Origin: HGM12587 sp964602445
GTDB lineage: Bacteria; Bacillota; Clostridia; Lachnospirales; Lachnospiraceae
DNA: 31,608 nucleotides
NCBI GenBank assembly: GCA_964602445.1
Contig: CAZRQV010000022.1
Location: 1-31,608, forward strand
Reading direction: 5' to 3'
The position numbers and the translations under genes are program-made. Within the stretch, counting starts at the first letter, position 1. Each line of letters opens with the position of its first letter. The notes under the pieces are model-generated. The model saw nothing but the letters and a program-made list of their open reading frames with translations. It did not search any database and was not told the DNA's origin. Below, one piece after another: positions 1-7,357 of this stretch.

Positions 1-54
1 TCGGCCTCTTCTTTTTATTTTTCTTTATTTTGCCAATGATAATTATACTCTAAG

Positions 55-208
55 GAAATTTCTATTATTCCCTGCTCCATTCAGCGATACGGTAGGTGCT
101 TCCATCTGTCTCTAACAGTAAGGCTCCCTGATCCAACGTAGTTTTTACCAGACTGCCCACTGCCCTTAACCGTTTCAAAAGTGCTTCATTTGGATGACCA
201 TAGGTATT
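55..208. repeat. Left copy of 154-bp direct repeat (comEC 3' end)
   Basis: This block matches 5205-5358 at a constant offset of 5150 bp. I see two mismatches, at 85 (c versus t) and 156 (c versus t). Homology stops abruptly at both ends: position 54 differs from 5204 and position 209 from 5359. It covers the last 47 codons of comEC, its stop codon and 10 bp beyond. Read as an attachment-site duplication, this would be the displaced original gene end, and 5205-5358 the copy brought in by the cassette. Confidence 0.95.
65..208 (-). pseudogene. comEC: comEC 3' fragment (displaced gene end)
   Basis: These 48 codons reproduce the last 47 residues and stop of the ComEC protein encoded at 5215-7356, starting exactly at the Asn codon of the NTYGHP motif. 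Only two residues differ (Gly for Asp and Ala for Thr), both from single base changes. An ATG further upstream (274) would add 22 unrelated residues. That ATG lies inside the terminator hairpin of the preceding gene and lacks a ribosome site, so I do not believe the fusion is translated. The fragment has no catalytic part of the metallo-beta-lactamase-like domain. Confidence 0.9.
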
Positions 209-248
209 CGTTAGGACAACGATTGTGATACAATTCAACGAATGAACC

Positions 249-288
249 CCTTTTATCATAAAAGGTGGGTCCACTCGAACCCACCCGC
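249..288 (-). terminator. Terminator hairpin after the 283-aa gene
   Basis: On the minus strand the stem GGTGGGT/ACCCACC (264-270 with 279-285, 8-nt loop) is followed by a short run of four T. A second hairpin, CCTTTTA-TCA-TAAAAGG (249-265), overlaps it. Together they end the cassette transcript about 5-40 nt past the stop codon at 292. The site lies about 40-80 bp from the repeat junction at 208/209, so it could also be part of an attachment arm. Confidence 0.6.
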
Positions 289-291
289 ATA

Positions 292-1143
292 TTAACCTAA
301 ATAATATCTAATCGGCACTTCTTGTCCATCAACAATAAAGTTTCCTTCACGAAATGCAAACAATATAGAATAAGATGCCGCATCAAGAAGTTCCCTATTC
401 TTATCTTCCAAAAGAAGATTAATTTCAGTCATTATGTCGTCCGTCCTAAGAGATTTAATTTGAGATTCAAATTCTATTCTTTGCTCAGGAGTCATATCTG
501 AAACCGCCGCATTTCTTAATACATTAATGCAACCTACAAGGGTCATTGCACTTCTTCTGGTTAATGCTACTATTTTTTCTAATTCATCCTGAGTAATCTC
601 AATTTTATTAGGTTCTTTTCCTCCACCATTAATGTTTTCAACAGCATCTACAACTTGAACCGCAGTACTTTTTTGTTTCTGCTCTGTTTCTAAAATTTGA
701 AGCACCTTAGGTTGTTCTCCCTTAATAGCAGATTTCAAAGCCGAGAAAAAAATAGAAACATCTTTTCCAGTCTTTTTGGCTTTTCGCTTTACGGCAGGCA
801 TAGCTTTTTCATCCATCCATATTTCAAAACGTTGCATACCTATATCAAGAAGCAGGTCAATCGCTTCCCTAGCCGCAGGAACAACTATGTCCTCGACTAT
901 AATCTGTTGCCATGTTCTTGGTTGTTCCTCACGTTCTGTATAATATTCCAATTCATCTGCTCTGATATATTTGCTCTCATCTACTTCGATAAGACCTAAT
1001 GGGCCGGACAACTCATTACCTCCATCAGTAAACTGAATTGCAGATTTGGTACCATCAGCATTTACTTTTGTATTGATGTGACTTCCTTTTTTCCTAACAA
1101 CACGATACAGTTTCTCTTCTATCTCTTTTTCATTATCTTTCAT
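292..1143 (-). CDS. Hypothetical protein, 283 aa, cassette gene 3
   Basis: I do not recognise this family. The protein is soluble and charged, with no signal peptide or membrane segment. An N-terminal basic stretch (residues 1-35) is followed by a mixed region with WQQIIVEDIVVPAAREA near 78-94, a helical Lys-rich part (about 105-140), and a C-terminal helical domain (about 180-283) ending in a short beta-like tail. No nuclease, NTPase or HTH motif is apparent. The ATG follows GGGGAA at good spacing and lies 3 bp after the stop of the 80-aa gene, so the two are surely co-transcribed and probably translationally coupled. Its place in a cassette with a phosphoesterase-NTPase suggests a defence or regulatory partner role. 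That is inference only. Confidence 0.8.
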   Translation of the reverse strand: MKDNEKEIEEKLYRVVRKKGSHINTKVNADGTKSAIQFTDGGNELSGPLGLIEVDESKYIRADELEYYTEREEQPRTWQQIIVEDIVVPAAREAIDLLLDIGMQRFEIWMDEKAMPAVKRKAKKTGKDVSIFFSALKSAIKGEQPKVLQILETEQKQKSTAVQVVDAVENINGGGKEPNKIEITQDELEKIVALTRRSAMTLVGCINVLRNAAVSDMTPEQRIEFESQIKSLRTDDIMTEINLLLEDKNRELLDAASYSILFAFREGNFIVDGQEVPIRYYLG

Positions 1144-1146
1144 GGT

Positions 1147-1389
1147 TTATTCCCCATTATCATCCATGTATTCCCTACAAATCTGCGATAAGCTCTTGCC
1201 TGTTTCTTTATGTATGGCAAACGTATATGTTTCAACCGACTGCCATCCAGTCATTCTTCTAAGCCACTTCTGCATAGACATTTCTTCACCTTGATATGTT
1301 ACATGACCATTAGGAAGGAGCTCAGCTTCCTCAGTGCCACCTTTCACAACAATGATATCTCCTGCTGCAACGACGCCCCACTGAAGCAT
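1147..1389 (-). CDS. RAMA-like small protein (modified-DNA reader fold?), 80 aa
   Basis: The pattern of an initial hydrophobic helix, then AAGDIIVVKG, a beta hairpin with PNGHVTYQG, and the MSMQKWLRRMTG helix resembles the RAMA domain (restriction system modified-DNA reader). That domain usually reads 'GDxL...G.i..dG..y.spsaAa...tG'. The match is by eye and moderate. The usual final NGW-x-W is not obvious. Codons upstream of the ATG stay open back to 1434 (frame ...NEIVRYLPKIKD) and look like protein, but end at TGA/TAA. An ATG at 1436-1438 is one base out of frame with them, so the true N-terminus may be frameshifted. No strong Shine-Dalgarno precedes ATG 1389. Confidence 0.65.
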   Translation of the reverse strand: MLQWGVVAAGDIIVVKGGTEEAELLPNGHVTYQGEEMSMQKWLRRMTGWQSVETYTFAIHKETGKSLSQICREYMDDNGE

Positions 1390-1563
1390 ATCTTTTATCT
1401 TAGGAAGATATCGTACAATTTCATTTGATTTTACTCATTACAATAGAAGCTGATGTTTTCGCAACACCAGTCCCTTATAAAGCCCCTCACTAAGTTTGAT
1501 TATCCAAACTAATAATTAGTTATTAAGTGAAATCAAAATCAATTCTGGGGAAATAATTATTTT
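1390..1563 (-). other. Intergenic region between NTPase gene and RAMA-like gene, with hairpins
   Basis: These 174 bp hold an inverted repeat AGTTTG/CAAACT (1493-1498 and 1505-1510) and an adjacent AATAA/TTATT repeat (1511-1524). There is also the protein-like out-of-frame leader described for the 80-aa gene (1390-1434). The hairpins have no long T-run, so they could be operators or mRNA structures rather than terminators. I found no promoter convincing enough to call, so it is open whether the last two genes are transcribed with the NTPase gene. Confidence 0.5.
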
Positions 1564-4500
1564 TTACTTTTCTTTCATTACTATACGCTTTTGTTCTTCA
1601 ACCAAAACATCTTTTATATTGAAGCCTAACAACGAACATACAGCTTTACGATCATCGTTATTATACTGATAATTGCTTAAGTATCTGTAAATATTGTTTT
1701 TCATTAAGTTTTTTGAAGCGCTATCTATGCTGTGTTTACCATAAAATAACTTATCGATATCCGTTACAGGCAAACGAGTACTTGCGATTCTTATTAAAAA
1801 TTCCACTCTTGTCATTTTTACAAAGTCTGTATTATTTTTTGTACAATAATTATTCATATTTTCTTTAATGCAATCACATTCCAAACTTCCAGACAATGCT
1901 CGAATATTAGCACTTACAAACTGTGTCCAAATTTCAGCAAATGTATATTTAATAAAATCCACAAAATCTTTTTTGATCTCAATCGCTTCTTCATCACCTT
2001 CTTCAATTTTTTCTTCAAGTAATTCTATTATCTTCTCTACTGCAAACATAGGATAGCTACAGAAAGATCCAATGATTTTTGTTACCGATTTAAACATCAA
2101 ATCAATCATCTCTTCTCTTGGAACATCTTCCATTCCACCAGAATAATTTTTCAGAACATTTCCCATAAAATCAACCAATCTGCCAATTTTCTTTACGTTC
2201 TCATTAGTTTTTCTAACTTCTTCTTCTGTTGGAACTTTTGATTCTCCATCTTCAGATACATCAGAATCTTTTTTCTCTTCTTCTAAACTTTCAGATTCTG
2301 CCTCTTCTTCTTTCTGCATTCGTTGTTTTTGCAAAGTAGGAATATTTTCATTTTCTGGAACGGTGAATTTTTTTTCAATTCTTTTTTCAATGTCACTACC
2401 CCATTTTTTGATTAATTTCTTGATATCCTCATATTTAAAATCTTTGTATTCTTCCAGTAATCCTTCTTCCAATTCTTTTACAATCGGAATAACATCATGC
2501 TCTATACTCATGCTATACGTTAAAAACAATGCCACATTATAATTCAAATCTCTATCCATATTTGAAAAAATATCTTTTGTAACAGCTTCTTTTTCTGTGC
2601 GAGAAAGATTTTTATCAATATGGCTACCAGTAAAGTAATAATACATATAACTGTATTTGAACCTATATGTATCATTTTTACATTCTAAAAAGCTATACTT
2701 CTCTAATTTTTGAAGAATATCTCCTATTTTCATTGTAAATCCTGAATGTTTCTCTTTATAATCCAGAATCACTCCAATCACAAAATCTTCATCTACATAA
2801 CCTTGAGCATTTTCCTTAAACATTTTATATGCTAATGTTTGAAGAATTTTTAAATATACTGATATAGTCTGAGCTTGGTGATTACCTATTTTATTTAACT
2901 TTTCAAGAATCAAACTGTCATAAATAAATGAATATTTGCTATAATTCATTTGGGCATGCTGTTCTTGATCTAAATATGATAATACAAGTAATAAATCTAC
3001 TGGAGTTCCATTAAAATAATTGCCCTGCATTACATTTCCAATTTCAGCATACTTTATCTTTTTCTTTGCATCAAACTCTGGACTATCAATATCTTGTTCT
3101 TTATCTTCAAGACACAACCATTTTGTAATAATTCTATCCATATATGTCTTTCGAGCAGGTTGCATTAAAAGAATACTGAAATTATTCTTAATAAAATCAT
3201 TCATTTCAACATAATTTAATGGATTTAACAAGTCCAGTTTATGATTTCGAGAAATGATTACTGTACCAAACTTAGTTATTAAATATTGCAGAAATTTCTT
3301 TGCTGTTTTATCAGTGAGAAATATTTCTTCAAAATTGTCAACAAAGCATACTCTTTCTTCTGGAGCTTTTTGTAGCATTTCTTCAGCACTAACATTCTCA
3401 TATGTTTCCACATATCGTTGTCCAACAATTCTGTTTAGTTCCTCCCCATCTGCTGTATTTATCTTTGTGATGTCTAAAAAAACAGGATATTTATTCTGTT
3501 CATAAAATGCCTTAAACAACTGTTTTAATAAAGCTGTTTTTCCATATTCACGTTGTCCTCGTATAGAGATGAATTTGTTGTCTTTAACAAAATCCATAAA
3601 TCCTTCTTCATCTCTAATGAATCTGGTACCTTTTCCTTTTTCTTCTTTAAGTGTTGGAAAACCAAATACATCTGACAATCTTAAATCCCGCTTATATTTA
3701 TTAATAATATCAATCTCAATGTCTTCTAAATACTCCCAGACCTCTTTTTTTAATTCTATGCCATCCCCAACAAATCTATTCCTAATAAAAGCATGATAGC
3801 CTGTATCAATAATCTTTTTATACAATGTACCATCCCATTCATATGTAAAAAAGCATTCTTGAATAGGATTTACATTTGTATTCAATTTCAAGATGTTAAA
3901 ACCACTTTGCTCATGATTATTCTTATCATATAACTGGTTTCCTTTTATAAAGTAATTTGATGTATTATCATAATTTTGCCTCCAAATAAATTCCGGTGCA
4001 TGATCATGTCCTACTAAAATAATATCGGAATACTTCTTATAATAATCATTCCATACTTCTTTATCGTCCCAATCAAGCCATTCAGCATCGTGATGCATCA
4101 TTGTAATAACGATATCATCACGCTCTTTACAAGGAAGTGAATCTGTTACCAGTTTCATCTTTCCTGTTGTGATTTTCATTTTTCCTTTTTCTTCATGAAC
4201 TTTTGAACACCAACTTGTATTAATACAATGGAATTTCAAATGAATATTATCTGTATCAAAATTCAATTCATTTATAGTAAGCACCTTATCATTATCACAA
4301 TAAAAGGCACCATACTTTCTACTCCATTCTTCACAAAAAGCATAGAAATTCTCTTGAATATTTGTACAAACCACAAATTGTTTTGGATTTCCTATATTTA
4401 ATGTTGGAGAATCTAACATTACTTTTCTTACATCTTCATGTTCTGATTTAAAATCACAATCATGATTGCCAGGAACAAATACAGGATGAATGCTTACAGA

Positions 4501-4743
4501 TGGATAGCGCTTCTTTATAATTTCACAAACTTCATCCAAAATCTTTCCAATTGCTGTATATTGGCTTTCCAATCCTTCAAATGCAAAGTCTCCTGTTATA
4601 CACAACAATACTTTGGTTTCTTCTGGTTCTGTTATATGAGTACAAATTGCACCACCAATAGAATCAACTCTTTCTGATAAAACTTCAAAATCTGCATCGT
4701 CCTTAATATGTATATCAGTTAAATGAACTAACAGTAATTCCAT
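1564..4743 (-). CDS. Metallophosphoesterase / STAND-like P-loop NTPase, 1059 aa
   Basis: The N-terminal domain (about 1-320) is a calcineurin-like metallophosphoesterase with its full metal set: D10 and H12 (LTDIH), D52 (GDF), N93-H94 (PGNHD), H217/H218 (MMHHD) and GHDH at 245-248. A P-loop NTPase follows (about 380-560) with Walker A GQREYGKT at 396-403, a Walker B-like strand CFVDNFEE (D469) and a sensor-like strand ending in SRN (498-500). Next come a long helical region, an acidic low-complexity coiled stretch (about 820-880) and a helical C-terminus. Effector domain, NTPase and helical sensor is the order of STAND immune proteins such as Avs, although LRR or TPR repeats are not obvious. 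The gene has a perfect AGGAGG site and its own promoter. I expect a phage-triggered nucleotide or nucleic-acid phosphoesterase; substrate unknown. Confidence 0.88.
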   Translation of the reverse strand: MELLLVHLTDIHIKDDADFEVLSERVDSIGGAICTHITEPEETKVLLCITGDFAFEGLESQYTAIGKILDEVCEIIKKRYPSVSIHPVFVPGNHDCDFKSEHEDVRKVMLDSPTLNIGNPKQFVVCTNIQENFYAFCEEWSRKYGAFYCDNDKVLTINELNFDTDNIHLKFHCINTSWCSKVHEEKGKMKITTGKMKLVTDSLPCKERDDIVITMMHHDAEWLDWDDKEVWNDYYKKYSDIILVGHDHAPEFIWRQNYDNTSNYFIKGNQLYDKNNHEQSGFNILKLNTNVNPIQECFFTYEWDGTLYKKIIDTGYHAFIRNRFVGDGIELKKEVWEYLEDIEIDIINKYKRDLRLSDVFGFPTLKEEKGKGTRFIRDEEGFMDFVKDNKFISIRGQREYGKTALLKQLFKAFYEQNKYPVFLDITKINTADGEELNRIVGQRYVETYENVSAEEMLQKAPEERVCFVDNFEEIFLTDKTAKKFLQYLITKFGTVIISRNHKLDLLNPLNYVEMNDFIKNNFSILLMQPARKTYMDRIITKWLCLEDKEQDIDSPEFDAKKKIKYAEIGNVMQGNYFNGTPVDLLLVLSYLDQEQHAQMNYSKYSFIYDSLILEKLNKIGNHQAQTISVYLKILQTLAYKMFKENAQGYVDEDFVIGVILDYKEKHSGFTMKIGDILQKLEKYSFLECKNDTYRFKYSYMYYYFTGSHIDKNLSRTEKEAVTKDIFSNMDRDLNYNVALFLTYSMSIEHDVIPIVKELEEGLLEEYKDFKYEDIKKLIKKWGSDIEKRIEKKFTVPENENIPTLQKQRMQKEEEAESESLEEEKKDSDVSEDGESKVPTEEEVRKTNENVKKIGRLVDFMGNVLKNYSGGMEDVPREEMIDLMFKSVTKIIGSFCSYPMFAVEKIIELLEEKIEEGDEEAIEIKKDFVDFIKYTFAEIWTQFVSANIRALSGSLECDCIKENMNNYCTKNNTDFVKMTRVEFLIRIASTRLPVTDIDKLFYGKHSIDSASKNLMKNNIYRYLSNYQYNNDDRKAVCSLLGFNIKDVLVEEQKRIVMKEK

Positions 4744-4748
4744 TCACA

Positions 4749-4779
4749 ATCCTCCTTTGTATACAAAATCAGTATAGCA
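4749..4779 (-). promoter_or_regulatory. Extended -10 promoter and RBS of the phosphoesterase-NTPase gene
   Basis: The minus strand reads TGCTATACT, an extended -10 (TATACT at 4771-4776), with no good -35. AGGAGG (about 4751-4756) sits 7 nt before the ATG at 4743. The leader is very short, about 20 nt, and includes the palindrome GTATAC (4759-4764). Confidence 0.6.
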
Positions 4780-5204
4780 CAAATAGCCCAGCCGAAACAG
4801 AGCTATTTTAGCTTATTTAAATTCATCTTTTTTCTACGTATTTACTAAGATTAAGTCCTTTGGAAACAATCTGTCGGTAAGATAATGTTTTTTACTTTTT
4901 CCAAAATGAATTTTCAAATTCCTCCGCCCCAATCATAATTGAATATCATCATGGATTATGATACCAAATTTAATTAATCCCGTACATCATATAAATTTTT
5001 CTTCTTTTTTCTAAAAACAAACACCTATTTTCCAAACAAACAATTAATCCAAAATAACTGAATTTAATACATTCACCAGAATTTCTGATTTTTCAGCATT
5101 CTATAATATCATAAAAAAACTGTATACATGGAAGATGGAATCTTTCTTCCCGTATTTATTTTGTATATTTGCCAACTAATATCTTTCTCAAGCCCTGCTT
5201 TCCT
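4780..5204. other. A+T-rich intergenic stretch, right end of cassette
   Basis: No normal gene is visible in these 425 bp. On the minus strand a 27-codon frame runs from a TTG at 4917 to TAG at 4834, behind a GGAGG spaced only 3 nt away. It could be a leader peptide or a relic. An inverted repeat TCATAAT/ATTATGA lies near 4934-4962. The octamer tttgccaa occurs here (5168-5175) and also left of the other repeat (29-36), perhaps a trace of shared comEC downstream sequence. Confidence 0.5.
5113..5150 (-). terminator. Weak candidate terminator downstream of comEC
   Basis: On the minus strand GGAAGA/TCTTCC (5145-5150 with 5130-5135) forms a 6-bp stem about 65 nt after the comEC stop codon. A run of seven T (5113-5119) follows, but only 10 nt past the stem. 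The geometry is poor for an intrinsic terminator. Confidence 0.3.
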
Positions 5205-5358
5205 GAAATTTCTATTATTCCCTGCTCCATTCAGTGATACGGTAGGTGCTTCCATCTGTCTCTAACAGTAAGGCTCCCTGATCCAACGTAGTTTTTACCA
5301 GACTGTCCACTGCCCTTAACCGTTTCAAAAGTGCTTCATTTGGATGACCATAGGTATT
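5205..5358. repeat. Right copy of 154-bp direct repeat (functional comEC end)
   Basis: Partner of 55-208. The repeat begins precisely at codon 667 (Asn of NTYGHP) of the intact comEC and ends 10 bp after the TAA. Because the intact reading frame runs through it, this copy is the one under selection. Confidence 0.95.
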
Positions 5359-7356
5359 TTTCCCTACAGAGATTAGACTCAGATTGGGACGAATTTGTTC
5401 TAAAAATGTTTCACTTCCCGAATATTTTGATCCGTGATGGGACACTTTCCATACATCTGTGTTTTTCAGCAGTCCGCTCTGCAGCAATTCCTGCTCCCCT
5501 TCCATACCCAAATCTCCGGTCAGCAGCATAGTAAACTTCTGATAAGTCAGCTGCAGCACTGTAGAACTGTTATTTTTATCCGTACTGTAACTATTTTTCT
5601 CCGGATAAAGACACTCAACCAAAAGATTTTCTTCCCACAGACGATCCCCTGCTCCGATACAGCCGACCTTGATTCCTGCTTCTTCTGCCATTTTCCATAA
5701 TTCCAGATAAGTTTCATCCGAATTGGAAATAGCCGGAAACATCATCTGTCTTATTTTCACTCCGTCCAAAGTTTTCTGCATTTCCAAAAGTTCTCTCACA
5801 CCGTTCATATGATCCTCGTCCAAATGACTGAAGATCACATAATCCAGCACCGCAATTCCTTCGTATTTCAAATATGGGAGCATTCGGTATTCTCCTACCT
5901 GCTTCACACTAGTGCTGCCGCCGTCGATCATACAGGTCGTTCCGCTGGGAAAGCGAAGTATCAATCCATCTCCCTGCCCTACATCCAGCATAGTAATCTC
6001 TAATTTTTCATGAAACCGCAGGCTTACGATCAGCAGTGCCATCGGCAGGATCAGACCATAAACTCTTCGTCTGCCATACCATAGCAACAGCAGGCCCAAC
6101 GTCAAAAGTACATAGTAAAGAATCAGCTGCCACATTTCTTCACACCCCAGACGCAGAACTGCAAAGGGCCATTTTACCAAATGACGGCACAGAATCTCAT
6201 ACAAATTTAAAATCCAATGTGCCGGGAATCCGATCACTGTTCCGAGTTCCGGTATGGCACATCCTGCCAGCATTCCGGCACCGCCGAATCCCATGACAAA
6301 AGGCACACATGGAATCACTATCAGATTCAGTAAAATTGAATATAGGGAATATTCATAAAAGAAATGAACACTGATCGGATACGTGACCAGGGAAATGGAC
6401 ACGCTGAACAGCAGCGTATTGGCAATCTTATGCTTCACCTGAAACACGGACTGCAGAATCGGATAAACCACACTGATTCCAAGTATTGCACCAAAAGACA
6501 GCAAAAAAACGCCCTGTCTTGCCTGCAGTGGATGTTTGATCAACAGAAGGATTGCCGCCAATGACATAGCACTTGCCATATCGTAAGCTCTTCCCAGCAG
6601 ATCTGCAAAGATCATGACCAGAAACATACAGACCGCCCGAAGGGTAGATACTCCAAATCCGGTCATCTGACCATACATCAGCAGCAAAATTCCGCTTGGA
6701 ATCCCCGCCTGAGCATAATTTAAATTCATTTTCCGCAAAAAGTGATAAAAATTGATTCCAATCATCGAAATATGCAGTCCGGAAATAGCTAAAAGATGGG
6801 AAATTCCATTTTTTTGATAAAGCAGCTCATCTTCCTCCCGAAGTGCAGATCTGTCTCCCAAAAGAGCGGCCTGCAGGATTCCGCTGTCCCGTTCTCCGTA
6901 AATCTGATCCAGTGTTTCTGCTAAAAATTCTCTAAGACAGGTAAGTTTTTCTTTCCAAATATTTTCTCCAGAAGCCTGTAATACCATTTCTGCCTGAAAT
7001 GTATACAAGATTCCATTGCTTTGATAATAGCTTTCTCCATCAAACTGTCCCGGATTGGTGGCTTTATTTAATTGATAAATCGTTCCATATACTGATAACT
7101 GACATCCGATTGGATAAGATCGATCGCCGGATTCATAGACGATCATAGAAAATTCTGATTCTGAACTGTCACACTGACAATCCTTTAGATAATAGACTGT
7201 TTTGTCTTCTTTTTGTTCGCGTTTTGTCACCACACCGGTAACTGTTAACTGGCTTCCCGAAGGAATGTCCGGTATGCTGAACCAGACATTCTTCGGCACT
7301 GCCCATAAGACGAGTAAAAGAAGAACTGCTGCCATACATAATGGCCTTCGCCGCAT
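5215..7356 (-). CDS. comEC: ComEC/Rec2 DNA uptake channel protein
   Basis: ComEC forms the membrane channel that takes up single-stranded DNA in natural transformation. At 713 aa it has the family layout: an N-terminal membrane helix, an OB-like DUF4131 region (about 35-130), the Competence domain with LLGDRSAL and GISHLLAISGLHISMIG (about 166-200), many membrane helices to about 445, and a C-terminal metallo-beta-lactamase-like domain. That last domain shows DVGQGDG (458-464), SHLDEDH (510-516), LTGD (612-615), SHHGS (639-643) and VGKNTYGHP (664-672). It is the last gene of the comEA operon, 1 bp after the GerMN gene. Its last 47 codons lie in the direct repeat and were probably replaced by the cassette's copy without loss of the frame. 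Confidence 0.97.
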   Translation of the reverse strand: MRRRPLCMAAVLLLLVLWAVPKNVWFSIPDIPSGSQLTVTGVVTKREQKEDKTVYYLKDCQCDSSESEFSMIVYESGDRSYPIGCQLSVYGTIYQLNKATNPGQFDGESYYQSNGILYTFQAEMVLQASGENIWKEKLTCLREFLAETLDQIYGERDSGILQAALLGDRSALREEDELLYQKNGISHLLAISGLHISMIGINFYHFLRKMNLNYAQAGIPSGILLLMYGQMTGFGVSTLRAVCMFLVMIFADLLGRAYDMASAMSLAAILLLIKHPLQARQGVFLLSFGAILGISVVYPILQSVFQVKHKIANTLLFSVSISLVTYPISVHFFYEYSLYSILLNLIVIPCVPFVMGFGGAGMLAGCAIPELGTVIGFPAHWILNLYEILCRHLVKWPFAVLRLGCEEMWQLILYYVLLTLGLLLLWYGRRRVYGLILPMALLIVSLRFHEKLEITMLDVGQGDGLILRFPSGTTCMIDGGSTSVKQVGEYRMLPYLKYEGIAVLDYVIFSHLDEDHMNGVRELLEMQKTLDGVKIRQMMFPAISNSDETYLELWKMAEEAGIKVGCIGAGDRLWEENLLVECLYPEKNSYSTDKNNSSTVLQLTYQKFTMLLTGDLGMEGEQELLQSGLLKNTDVWKVSHHGSKYSGSETFLEQIRPNLSLISVGKNTYGHPNEALLKRLRAVDSLVKTTLDQGALLLETDGSTYRITEWSRE

Positions 7357-7357
7357 G

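Larger units (their letters stand above)
209..5204. mobile_element. Putative comEC-targeted cassette between direct repeats (candidate defence cargo)
   Basis: The region between the two comEC 3' copies carries only three convincing genes, all on the minus strand: a phosphoesterase-NTPase, a RAMA-like small protein and an unknown 283-aa protein. It is visibly richer in A+T than the comEC operon beside it. The intact comEC continues into the right repeat, so the host gene is restored. This is the arrangement left by site-specific integration into a gene 3' end. No integrase, resolvase or transposase gene is visible inside. It could be mobilised in trans, be a decayed island, or be part of a larger island extending left of base 1. 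Confidence 0.7.

Noticed and set aside
65..274. 69-codon open frame joining cassette DNA to the comEC end
   Set aside because: The extra 22 codons start inside a terminator hairpin with no ribosome site. I treat only 65-208 as a comEC fragment.
264..285. TTCGA-containing hairpin considered as a tRNA T-arm (attachment into a tRNA gene)
   Set aside because: The stem does not fit T-arm geometry (7-bp stem, 8-nt loop) and no acceptor or anticodon arm is nearby.
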